Shown here: positions 22,057-28,331 of the stretch, piece by piece | Layout: each line of letters opens with the position of its first letter | How positions within the stretch are numbered: the first letter of the stretch is position 1 | IMG/VR virus record: IMGVR_UViG_3300033984_000199 | Span: 1-28,331 of that record | Origin: a virus | Length of the DNA: 28,331 nucleotides | Direction: 5' to 3' (one strand) | Position numbers and translations under genes: made by a program | The notes under the pieces: model-generated | What the model saw: only the letters and a program-made list of their open reading frames with translations | What the model was told of the DNA's origin: nothing | Databases searched by the model: none

Positions 22057-22337
22057 AATTCTAAATTGTTTAAAAATGTTTCTACTTCATTTAAAAAATG
22101 GGTTTGGCTTATTTGCGTGGCTGTTTTCTGAGCGTTTTGCACGTGAACAATTGCGCATTTAATAGCCGTGTGGCGCGTCATAAAATGGTAACCGTCTTTA
22201 TCAGTTACGGAATAAAAATCATATACTAATTTTTGCGCGTATTTTTCTATTTCTTCTTTACTTTTCATATCTTCTATTTGTTTTTGATGTATTAAAAATA
22301 ATCTTTCCAGGTTCTCTAAATAATTTGAAATTGTCAT
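22053..22337 (-). CDS. Small hypothetical protein (94 aa)
   Basis: A 94-aa helical protein with IEKYAQKLVYDFYSVTDKDG and TRHTAIKCAIVHVQNAQK, a pattern partly repeated in the 71-aa protein. Its start shares one base with the preceding stop (TAATG), so the two are co-translated. Function unknown. Confidence 0.65.
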   Translation of the reverse strand: MTISNYLENLERLFLIHQKQIEDMKSKEEIEKYAQKLVYDFYSVTDKDGYHFMTRHTAIKCAIVHVQNAQKTATQISQTHFLNEVETFLNNLEL

Positions 22338-22474
22338 TATTTATTATTGTAAATATTACAAATTGCTATAAACTTTTTTCTAGGTAATTTCTTAAATTGT
22401 TCCAACGTCAAATTATTGGCCGCTGCAATTAAAACCATTTTAGCGTTTAATTCTGCTATCGTTGCCATTTTCAT
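22337..22474 (-). CDS. Small protein (45 aa) missed by length cut-offs
   Basis: A 45-aa frame (MKMATIAELNAKMVLIAAAN... ending CNIYNNK). The start lies in an ATGA overlap with the upstream stop (22471-22474) and its stop overlaps the next ATG as TAATG at 22337. Two such junctions in a 134-bp gap strongly support a real gene. Helical, with a basic end. Function unknown. Confidence 0.82.
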   Translation of the reverse strand: MKMATIAELNAKMVLIAAANNLTLEQFKKLPRKKFIAICNIYNNK

Positions 22475-22689
22475 ATGAATAATTCTCTACGTTCTACGGT
22501 TGTAAATGGTTCTACATTTAATTCACGTAAAATAGTGTAAACCGTATTCCATTGAGCGCGCTTAAAATCTATCGCGGTTTCATTCTCTATACGCGTTTCG
22601 AATTCGATATTAACCATTTCGCTTAATTCATTCCAATACTTAGCCTCTTTTAGTTTTAAATGAGTTATTATTTCTTCGTTGCTTTTCAT
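22471..22689 (-). CDS. First early gene: small hypothetical protein (72 aa)
   Basis: A 72-aa charged protein (MKSNEEIITHLKLKEAKYWN...) that is the first gene after the early promoter at 22730-22759. Predicted all-helical. First-expressed phage genes often inhibit or redirect host functions, but nothing in this sequence identifies a target. Confidence 0.7.
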   Translation of the reverse strand: MKSNEEIITHLKLKEAKYWNELSEMVNIEFETRIENETAIDFKRAQWNTVYTILRELNVEPFTTVERRELFI

Positions 22690-22729
22690 AATGTTTTGTT
22701 TTTAAGTTTTCTTTACCGCTTTGGTTCAA

Positions 22730-22759
22730 CAAATATAAACATATTATTAACAATAACAA
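22730..22759 (-). promoter_or_regulatory. Early promoter (TTG, 19-base spacer, TATATTTG)
   Basis: TATATTTG at 22730-22737 with TTG at 22757-22759 and a 19-base spacer fits the Bacteroidota vegetative promoter. It is 40 bases before the first early gene, in the 202-bp intergenic space that also holds the terminator at 22843-22870. Nothing else was recognised in the AT-rich stretch between them. Confidence 0.75.
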
Positions 22760-22842
22760 TACTTGAATATAATATTTATTAAAAATAATTCTGAAACCCT
22801 TGTAAATACTAAGGAAAAAAAATAAAAAAAAATATGTAAAAC

Positions 22843-22870
22843 AAAAAAAAGCGACCATTATAGCCGCTTT
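22843..22870 (-). terminator. Intrinsic terminator at the end of the late operon
   Basis: Minus-strand hairpin AAAGCGGC/GTCGCTTT (arms 22863-22870 and 22848-22855; one G-U pair; 7-base loop) runs into T residues down to 22843. It lies 21 bp after the small acidic gene and before the early promoter, so it marks the end of late transcription. Confidence 0.85.
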
Positions 22871-22891
22871 AATTAGTAGTAAAGTTACTTA

Positions 22892-23128
22892 TTAACCCCT
22901 TTTTGACTTTATTAACCGCCCTAATTTTTTCAGCCCGTTTAATATTTTTTCTGAAATAACCCCGTCGCCTTCAATATCTATTGTTGTACCGTTCTCATCT
23001 TTATCAATAGTTACGTCAATATGTTTACCGTCAAATTCAGCGTGGAATTCGCCACCTTTACGCGTAACTTTTACATCAATATTTTTTGTATCTATATCAA
23101 TATTTAAATCTTTTTTCTTCTTAGCCAT
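22892..23128 (-). CDS. Small conserved protein (78 aa) after the endolysin
   Basis: A 78-aa protein (MAKKKKDLNIDIDTKNIDVK...) with a repeated beta-hairpin pattern: KVTRKGGEFHAEFDGKHIDV and TIDKDENGTTIDIEGDGV. The charged alternating strands suggest a small beta-sandwich. A longer form from an ATG at 23146 adds six residues; I prefer MAKKKK. It is the last late gene before the terminator. I recall similar short proteins in Bacteroidota phages, of unknown role. Confidence 0.65.
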   Translation of the reverse strand: MAKKKKDLNIDIDTKNIDVKVTRKGGEFHAEFDGKHIDVTIDKDENGTTIDIEGDGVISEKILNGLKKLGRLIKSKRG

Positions 23129-23216
23129 TTTAATTAGTTTTAACATTATTTAATTTATAATTTATATGAATATACTTCTTTTACTTTAAAGTTCTTTAAA
23201 TGCGTTTAAAAGTATA

Positions 23217-23675
23217 TTATTTATCCATTCTTATATAATTAGTATAAACAGATTTACCCTTTATTTTTTTCATTCTTAAAACTTGCTTTCGGTTTCTGTT
23301 TGGCGTTTTATAGGATATATGAAACCAACCCGCGGAATTGTCCGTTCCCGCTTCAAATATTAATTGGTCAAAATCTACATTGTCAATTATCCATTCAAAT
23401 AAACCGCGATCGTGTAAATCTAAATCCATTGCTTCGCCCTTACAATGCTGACTTGAAATTGCGCCCCCGATTCGGGAATTAACGCGAACCGAACGAAACC
23501 CGCTATTTATTCTAATCGGTTGCCCTAAATGCGCTCTAATTGGTTCGAATACATTGTCACAAAGTCTTTTAGCCGCGTCCTTTTCGGTTAAACCCATAGT
23601 GTTATTAATACCGTGTTTAACCGCCGTTTCTGAGCGTTCAAATTCTGCTATTGTAACGTGTTTTGATAAGTACAT
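23217..23675 (-). CDS. Endolysin: D-Ala-D-Ala peptidase (M15 family)
   Basis: A 152-aa M15A-type peptidase. Zinc and active-site motifs: SSQHCKGEAMDLD at residues 74-86 (H77, D84) and GWFHISY at 116-122 (H119), with NSGFRS (57-62) upstream. It cleaves peptidoglycan stem peptides to lyse the host at the end of infection. There is no signal peptide, so it depends on the holin encoded 700 bp upstream. It follows a fibre-like gene by 2 bp. Confidence 0.9.
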   Translation of the reverse strand: MYLSKHVTIAEFERSETAVKHGINNTMGLTEKDAAKRLCDNVFEPIRAHLGQPIRINSGFRSVRVNSRIGGAISSQHCKGEAMDLDLHDRGLFEWIIDNVDFDQLIFEAGTDNSAGWFHISYKTPNRNRKQVLRMKKIKGKSVYTNYIRMDK

Positions 23676-23677
23676 AA

Positions 23678-24385
23678 TTAAAAAGTTTTATTTAATACAA
23701 AATTTTGAGATTGAATGACATTTGAACGGTGCGCGGTTATCCATTCGGCCGTTATATCTAAAGTATTGGATACGGTTGTATCAAATGTAGTATTTCCTAT
23801 TTCGCCAAAATGCAACCCATCTATACTTGTTGCTGCGTCTTTATTATAAGTGAATGTTCCGTTTGCGAATAATTCAGCCGTTCCCGCGATACCTATTTTA
23901 GTAACCGTAAAATCGAGAATTAAGTCCCAATATTTATCCGAGCATTTAGGCATTGTGTATGCCAACACATTAAGAATAATTATACCATTTGAAAGAACGT
24001 GTATATGTAATACTTCAGCATTCGCGCACGTAATTTTACCACACATTTTAACAACAAAAGAATCCCCAACTTGAAAAACATCTCTCGGAACTTCCAAAGT
24101 GCCAACGCCTAAACCTATTAAACTTGCTTCTCCGCTTGAGGGTACAATTGGCGTGCATTGTTCAATTTGCGCGTGTAAACCGTAATTATTACTTAACGGA
24201 ATTTCATTAACATATATATCGGTTGAATCGTTTATAAGATTATCGGTAACGGTTGCACCCGAACCAATAAAATTAAGATTTGGTCTATGCGTAAATGATA
24301 CTTCGTTTTCCTGAATAACGTGACCAATCCCTCCTATTGCATCTTCTAACTCATCTATTCGCCTTTCCGTTGTTTTCCACCGCAT
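23678..24385 (-). CDS. Fibre- or receptor-binding-like virion protein (235 aa)
   Basis: A 235-aa protein. The N-terminal 30 residues are helical (MRWKTTERRIDELEDAIGGI, a probable short coiled coil for trimerisation or attachment). The rest is beta-rich with Asn, Thr and Gly (ADGTFTYN-like stretches, final VIQSQNFVLNKTF), like C1q/jelly-roll tips of phage fibres. It lies between holin and endolysin, where small phages often keep host-range proteins. No specific family is identified. Confidence 0.6.
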   Translation of the reverse strand: MRWKTTERRIDELEDAIGGIGHVIQENEVSFTHRPNLNFIGSGATVTDNLINDSTDIYVNEIPLSNNYGLHAQIEQCTPIVPSSGEASLIGLGVGTLEVPRDVFQVGDSFVVKMCGKITCANAEVLHIHVLSNGIIILNVLAYTMPKCSDKYWDLILDFTVTKIGIAGTAELFANGTFTYNKDAATSIDGLHFGEIGNTTFDTTVSNTLDITAEWITAHRSNVIQSQNFVLNKTF

Positions 24386-24389
24386 AATA

Positions 24390-24812
24390 TTATAATTTAT
24401 CGGACGTTTCGCGCGCTCGCTTTATAAAATTAATCAATTTATGCCAAATGTTTACTTTTGTCACAGCGTAATAAGATTCGTTTATTGATTTCCCCTCGGT
24501 AATTAAACAGAATAACGTAAACCCTTTGGTAAAGATATTATCAATAGCAGTATAATGCTTACTAAAACCTACTAGTATATATTTTTCAACAAAGAATATT
24601 AAAACGATTCCACCTACATAAAGTAAAGACTTTGTAATTGTATCACTTAATCGTCTACTTCTAATTGCTTTAAACCCGAATATCTTAACAGTTTTCCAAA
24701 GGCCAAAATACGTATCTAAAATAATTGCAGCAAACGCCATAATTATTAAAGGTTGAATAGGTGTTAATATGCTTAAAAAAGCAATTGATAAAGAAAGTAT
24801 ATATGTTTTCAT
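24390..24812 (-). CDS. Phage holin
   Basis: A 140-aa membrane protein. Helix 1 (about residues 4-35, YILSLSIAFLSILTPIQPLI then IMAFAAIILDTYFGL) is likely two closely spaced segments; another (about 64-82, SLLYVGGIVLIFFVEKYILV) follows the basic loop KAIRSRRLSDTITK. The DTYFG-WK...RS-RL--T--K pattern is typical of the toxin-secretion/phage-lysis holin families in Bacteroidota phages. It permeabilises the inner membrane so the endolysin two genes later can reach the cell wall. Confidence 0.85.
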   Translation of the reverse strand: MKTYILSLSIAFLSILTPIQPLIIMAFAAIILDTYFGLWKTVKIFGFKAIRSRRLSDTITKSLLYVGGIVLIFFVEKYILVGFSKHYTAIDNIFTKGFTLFCLITEGKSINESYYAVTKVNIWHKLINFIKRARETSDKL

Positions 24813-24813
24813 A

Positions 24814-25272
24814 TTATGGATAAACTTCTATTTTAAATGGCGTATCAATAAGCAAATCGTCTACTTGCGTCATTGTTGTTAATTGAGTTGTTTTGATTTT
24901 GATATTATCATCATCTGTTCTATTAACTGAAATAAAACCCGTGGACGTTGTCGGGCTAATAAACATAACTACTTTGCCCAATGGAAAGCCGCCCAATAAA
25001 TAACCGTTATAATACCCTAAACCTAAACGCGTCCAAGTAATTGTACCCATTGTATCAAGCCCTAGGGGCGTTTCTACGGGGTCTAGTATTCCTATTTGAT
25101 TCAATAGCGCGTTATGCGTTAAAAACGTTCCGCTAGGGACAATTTTATTTACTTCGTATTTTTTACTTACATAAGTTGACGTTCCCGAATCCCACTCACT
25201 TACTTCTAGTAAATCGTTCGGGTCTATTGTTGTCGTTTTGTTTGGTAGTTCGCTTATCTTTATCTCTAACAT
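24814..25272 (-). CDS. Virion protein with KISELP N-terminus (tail fibre/attachment type)
   Basis: A 152-aa protein starting MLEIKISELPNKTTTIDPND followed by LLEVSEWDSG. This ISELP...DDLLE-S N-terminus is a recurring attachment module of phage fibre proteins, after which a beta-rich binding part follows (residues 45-152). It ends 1 bp before the holin gene. A role in adsorption is inferred. Confidence 0.65.
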   Translation of the reverse strand: MLEIKISELPNKTTTIDPNDLLEVSEWDSGTSTYVSKKYEVNKIVPSGTFLTHNALLNQIGILDPVETPLGLDTMGTITWTRLGLGYYNGYLLGGFPLGKVVMFISPTTSTGFISVNRTDDDNIKIKTTQLTTMTQVDDLLIDTPFKIEVYP

Positions 25273-25339
25273 CGTTTATCTTTTTTAAAAACAATTCTAA
25301 TTTTTGAATGTTCTGAATTTTTGGTTTATACGTCTTCAT
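25196..25339 (-). CDS. Possible small basic protein (47 aa)
   Basis: A 47-aa frame (MKTYKPKIQNIQKLELFLKK... ending PERFTRSK) that starts 4 bp after the adaptor stop (TAAATATATG) and fills the 71-bp gap before the KISELP gene. It overlaps that gene by 77 bases in another frame, much more than other pairs here, so its reality is uncertain. Confidence 0.35.
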   Translation of the reverse strand: MKTYKPKIQNIQKLELFLKKINDVRDKDKRTTKQNDNNRPERFTRSK

Positions 25340-25343
25340 ATAT

Positions 25344-25844
25344 TTAGATTACCCACCCGCTAAAATAGTTCTTTCGATCGGGATAAACGTCACCGTTTGC
25401 GTTTGCTGTATATTCAGGAAATTGATTAGAGTTAAAACTCATAAAATCTATAAATCGTTGCGTGTAATTTTGCGCTATATCACGTTCCTTATTTACTAGA
25501 AAATCTACTTCAACCTTTTCGACGTTTTCCGCATTTTCTGAACTATGTTTAAACACTCCTTTATTAGCTATCGTATAGGCTGAAAATGGTATATATTCTA
25601 ACATAGCCCAATGTATAAGCATAGGCTTTACATAATCAACTAATAAAGATAAATATGGTTCTGCTAAATTCTCATTAACAATTCCATCTTGAATTTTTCT
25701 AAATAATCGCGTGCCTAAATAATTCTGTATATGGATATCCTGGGCTATTTTGATAAACTGAATAAATTTATCAGTATCTACATTTCCGCCTAATATAGTC
25801 AATTTGACTAAATCATTTCTTGTTATTAATAATGCTTCAGCCAT
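25344..25844 (-). CDS. Head-tail adaptor-like protein (DUF6712 type)
   Basis: A 166-aa mostly helical protein (LITRNDLVKLTILGGNVDTD, FIKIAQDIHIQNYLGTRLF, then YVKPMLIHWAMLEYIPFSAY). The IQ-x-x-LGTRL and PYL...Y-x-P pattern matches the DUF6712 family, found next to portals in Bacteroidota phages and thought to be an adaptor ring that binds the portal. It starts 1 bp after the portal stop. Confidence 0.7.
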   Translation of the reverse strand: MAEALLITRNDLVKLTILGGNVDTDKFIQFIKIAQDIHIQNYLGTRLFRKIQDGIVNENLAEPYLSLLVDYVKPMLIHWAMLEYIPFSAYTIANKGVFKHSSENAENVEKVEVDFLVNKERDIAQNYTQRFIDFMSFNSNQFPEYTANANGDVYPDRKNYFSGWVI

Positions 25845-25845
25845 C

Positions 25846-27627
25846 TTATAAAACGTCTTTAGGTAAATTCTTATTCTTTGGACTAAATCCTTTTAGCGGT
25901 AAATTATTAGGGTAAAAAGATACTTCGTAAGGGTTCGTTACTTTGTAACCTTTTACACTAGCGGCCGCCGTTCCGATTTCCTTATAACCGTCTTCTATTT
26001 TATCTAAATCTAACATATATGTAACGCGCTCAAATTTATGGTGACAACGTGCGCCGCCTTTAAACTTGAAAATGTCGTATGTATTCGCGCCTAATTCCCC
26101 GAATCCAGGATTTACCGCCTTCAAACTCATAGCATCTATATCTTCTTTACGAAACAACCTACTTTGTTGACTCATCATAGCCTTACAAAATTGGCGTTCG
26201 GGGCTTTTATTCCCCGTATAACGATATCTAACCTTAAAGTATTTATATTCCCCAACTTTTTTATCTTGTTCGCTTTTAATATTCGGTTGTGGGTTACCCG
26301 TTTGAACTAAATTAATAACCTTACTTAATAGGCTTTTTTTAGGCTCAAAAAAACTTTGTGCGTTTAATAACATTGAATCTAATTCAAGTTCGTTATCCCC
26401 AACTTCGCGGCTATCAACTTCGACCCATTCGCCGCCCAATTGATTATTATCAACCTCTTTTAAAATTGCCTCTAATTCTGTATTAATCGCGCTTAATTCG
26501 GTATTCGTTTCAATAGGTTGCACGTTACCAACTTCGGAAAATTCCAAAGGTTTTAACGTCTCGAAATAAAGATTTAAAGAAACCCCATTGAATGCAAGTA
26601 TTTTATCATAACCCCTTAATATTTCTTCTTGTAATGGAACAATTACCATATTATAATACAAAATAAAAGAGTTCTTTAATTCGTCTGCATTTGAACTGAA
26701 ACCGTTTGCCGTACTTATTCCAAATAATAACGGGCTTGTTACGTTATGGCCTAACATAATTTTGCGTAAACATTCATCACTCAAATATTCATAATGCGCG
26801 GGCGCGTCATTTAATGCTATATCGTCAACCGTTGTTTTATATTTTTCATCTGTATTAAATGAAACGATAACTCTTTTACCTTTAGAACCCGTTAATTTTC
26901 CAACAACTCGGCGTTCAATATCGTCCATTTCCTCTTCACTTGGAACGGAATTATTAAAGTTTACAATTTTAGTACCGCTGAAACCATTTTGAACTTCGTT
27001 AATCAAATAATCTGAAATTTCTTGTTCTAAAACTGAATAAGGTAAAGCCCCTTGATAATCAACTAATGAAAAATATTTTAACCCTACGGAATAAGGCTGC
27101 ATATATAATATTTCTATTTCGTCTTTTGACGTTCCAAACGCGGAAAACCTTTTAGGTACAAACTGTTTTGTATCAAGCCAATTATCAGAATAAAAATAAC
27201 CGTTAATTTTTCCCTCTTCGTCGCACTTTTCAGGGCGTAATAAATGCACGGGTATATGTAAGGCCTTAATAATACTTTTATGGTCTTTTGAATAATGTAC
27301 CTGGAAAGCATATTGACCTAACATTTTTAAATCAGTAATCAACTTCTTTGTACATTCAGTATCAAAAACGCTTAACATATTAGCCCAATCCATAACCTTT
27401 TTGGACGCGTCTAAGGCTTTAATTCCTTTGCCGAATACTAACTTAATAATATTGTTTATGATCGCGTTATTTGTAGGGGAATAAGTATAACGGTCAATTA
27501 AGTATTGAAAGTAATTATTATCCGCGCCAAATTCAATCCATTCGTCTTTATTGCTTTCTTTAACAATTGGACTTTCGTATTTTGCTAATTCAACAATTCG
27601 ATTATTATTTATTTTTTTATTCGCCAT
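25846..27627 (-). CDS. Portal protein with a C-terminal Cys/His-rich extension
   Basis: A 593-aa protein. Residues 1-400 are portal-like: DRYTYSPTNNAIINNIIKLV near the start, a wing/stem region with HIPVHLLRPEK, and a C-side GHNVTSPLLFGISTANGFSS typical of Bacteroidota phage portals. A linker rich in Glu/Asn (about 405-445) leads to an extra domain (about 460-540) with RQFCKAMM, LFRKEDI, FGELGANTYDIFKFKGGARC and then HHKFERVTYM. The Cys and two His could bind a metal. The portal forms the DNA entry ring where terminase docks. The start overlaps the 121-aa gene by 11 bp. Confidence 0.85.
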   Translation of the reverse strand: MANKKINNNRIVELAKYESPIVKESNKDEWIEFGADNNYFQYLIDRYTYSPTNNAIINNIIKLVFGKGIKALDASKKVMDWANMLSVFDTECTKKLITDLKMLGQYAFQVHYSKDHKSIIKALHIPVHLLRPEKCDEEGKINGYFYSDNWLDTKQFVPKRFSAFGTSKDEIEILYMQPYSVGLKYFSLVDYQGALPYSVLEQEISDYLINEVQNGFSGTKIVNFNNSVPSEEEMDDIERRVVGKLTGSKGKRVIVSFNTDEKYKTTVDDIALNDAPAHYEYLSDECLRKIMLGHNVTSPLLFGISTANGFSSNADELKNSFILYYNMVIVPLQEEILRGYDKILAFNGVSLNLYFETLKPLEFSEVGNVQPIETNTELSAINTELEAILKEVDNNQLGGEWVEVDSREVGDNELELDSMLLNAQSFFEPKKSLLSKVINLVQTGNPQPNIKSEQDKKVGEYKYFKVRYRYTGNKSPERQFCKAMMSQQSRLFRKEDIDAMSLKAVNPGFGELGANTYDIFKFKGGARCHHKFERVTYMLDLDKIEDGYKEIGTAAASVKGYKVTNPYEVSFYPNNLPLKGFSPKNKNLPKDVL

Positions 27628-27982
27628 ATGGAATATACTCGTTTAAACTTGGTTTTGATTTATATGTATTTTCGCCGTCATTCAATACATTTACTGAATA
27701 AGTGAAAACACTTTGGTCCGTACAAAATATTTTATCTCGGAAAATTAACGCGCCTTGATTATATATGTTTACCATATAAAATCTATTTTGAATTAACGGC
27801 TTTAATGGGTCGTTAAAATCAATAAATATTGTTGTATAATATTCCTTAACTATAATATCCCTAATATCGTATTCATTTGTAATATTGCTTGATTCGTCCG
27901 TTAACTGAAATAAATCCATCACTTCGCTCCTGGGCGTAATAATCAATTCTTTTGTTTCTAAAGTTGAATTTAATATAAGCAT
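27617..27982 (-). CDS. Small virion-region protein (121 aa)
   Basis: A 121-aa beta-rich protein (DIIVKEYYTTIFIDFNDPLK, FYMVNIYNQGALIFRDKIFC) with no enzyme motif. It lies between the second late terminator and the portal, overlapping the portal by 11 bp, so the two are coupled. No TAnnTTTG box is visible ahead of it. Function not recognised; a minor structural role is inferred from position. Confidence 0.65.
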   Translation of the reverse strand: MLILNSTLETKELIITPRSEVMDLFQLTDESSNITNEYDIRDIIVKEYYTTIFIDFNDPLKPLIQNRFYMVNIYNQGALIFRDKIFCTDQSVFTYSVNVLNDGENTYKSKPSLNEYIPYGE

Positions 27983-28020
27983 ACATATATAACTATTCGC
28001 TTTAAATTTGTTTTAAAAAC

Positions 28021-28047
28021 AAAAAAGGGGACGCGTTAACGTTCCCC
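28021..28047 (-). terminator. Intrinsic terminator after the tube-like gene
   Basis: Minus-strand stem GGGGA/TCCCC (28043-28047 and 28027-28031; 11-base loop containing the palindrome CGTTAACG) followed by six T residues (28026-28021). It lies 24 bp after the 180-aa gene stop. Genes further on (portal, holin, endolysin) need read-through, antitermination or another promoter. Confidence 0.78.
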
Positions 28048-28071
28048 CTCTTTTGTATATGGAATCTTAAA

Positions 28072-28331
28072 TTATGCCGTTACAATTGCAGCCGTATCAA
28101 AAACAGTAATTAAACCCGCTTCGTCCGCGCAATCAATAAAGTTTGCGGGATAATTTTCTTGAGCCGTAAAAGTCAAGTTATATCCGTTAAAGTCCCCTAA
28201 TGCCGTTCCGCTATTGATTGAACCCGCGGTCATATCCGCGCCTCTTTCTAAACCAACCATAAAGAACTGACCCGCTCTAGTTTTAACCACAATATGCGGT
28301 CTACCATAAGCTAACAACTTAACTGTTTTTG
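28072..28331 (-). CDS. Conserved virion protein, possible major tail tube protein (C-terminal part; begins at the window's left end)
   Basis: C-terminal part of the 180-aa protein whose start is at 410 on the left end; the reading frame is continuous when the 127-base overlap is collapsed. This part includes LLAYGRPHIVVKTRAGQFFM, GLERGADMTAGSINSGTALG, GDFNGYNLTF and the ending VFDTAAIVTA. The ATG-like codon inside (28317) is an internal Met, not the real start. Confidence 0.85.
   Translation of the reverse strand, partial: KTVKLLAYGRPHIVVKTRAGQFFMVGLERGADMTAGSINSGTALGDFNGYNLTFTAQENYPANFIDCADEAGLITVFDTAAIVTA
28205..28331. repeat. Terminal direct repeat, right copy (assembly overlap of a circular genome)
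   Basis: Identical to bases 1-127. When collapsed, the circular map is 28,204 bp and the 180-aa gene is intact. Confidence 0.95.

Noticed and set aside
22640-22858. 72-aa hydrophobic frame (MVAFFCFTYFFLFFFL...) that could pass for a membrane protein
   Set aside because: It reads through the terminator hairpin, the A/T tracts and the early promoter, and overlaps the better-supported first early gene. The hydrophobicity comes from T-rich DNA.

Overview
The window is an essentially complete genome of a small tailed bacteriophage (Caudoviricetes, probably a siphovirus) of a Bacteroidota host, most likely Flavobacteriia-like. Bases 1-127 are repeated exactly at 28205-28331, so the window is a circular map of about 28,204 bp with a 127-base assembly overlap. 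One gene (180 aa) runs across the junction. The host assignment rests on AT-rich DNA, A-rich leaders without Shine-Dalgarno sequences in front of start codons, the Bacteroidota promoter box TAnnTTTG (five copies of TATATTTG and one TACATTTG), and protein families typical of these phages (DUF3127-like SSB, DUF5681-like small terminase, XkdF-type protease, Rad52-type annealing protein). All genes are on the minus strand, so transcription runs from high to low coordinates.

Early region (about 22760 down to 13962): a promoter at 22730-22759, just past a terminator, starts a string of tiny overlapping genes. These are followed by a DnaA-domain-IV protein, an HNH endonuclease, an intergenic stretch with a candidate structured small RNA, a replication initiator with an internal tandem repeat, a DnaB-like helicase, NinG, a set of small genes including a tandem paralogue pair, a Rad52-like annealing protein, a FEN-type 5'-3' exonuclease, an SSB, a second HNH protein and a small HTH-like protein. 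A strong terminator closes it. No DNA polymerase, integrase or recognisable lysogeny repressor is present, which suggests a virulent phage relying on the host replisome.

Late region (13958 down to 1, through the junction, to 22843): it opens with a sigma-like factor, then a cysteine-rich protein, TerS and TerL. Next come a probable tail-chaperone pair made by -1 frameshifting on a T9 run, neck/tail-completion proteins, two large tail proteins, the tape measure, the XkdF-type protease, small virion proteins, a probable scaffold and the major capsid protein. A terminator follows, then the conserved virion protein that may be the tail tube, a second terminator, a small gene, the portal, an adaptor, fibre-like proteins, holin, a M15 endolysin, a small acidic protein and a final terminator. 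The portal lies downstream of the capsid gene and far from the terminase, unlike the usual terminase-portal-protease-capsid order.

Several short genes were found by reading the gaps: 6169-6336, 17367-17522, 17701-17847, 21484-21639, 22337-22474 and, less certainly, 25196-25339. The most notable signals are the frameshift site at 11002-11010 and the candidate kissing-loop RNA at 20647-20741.
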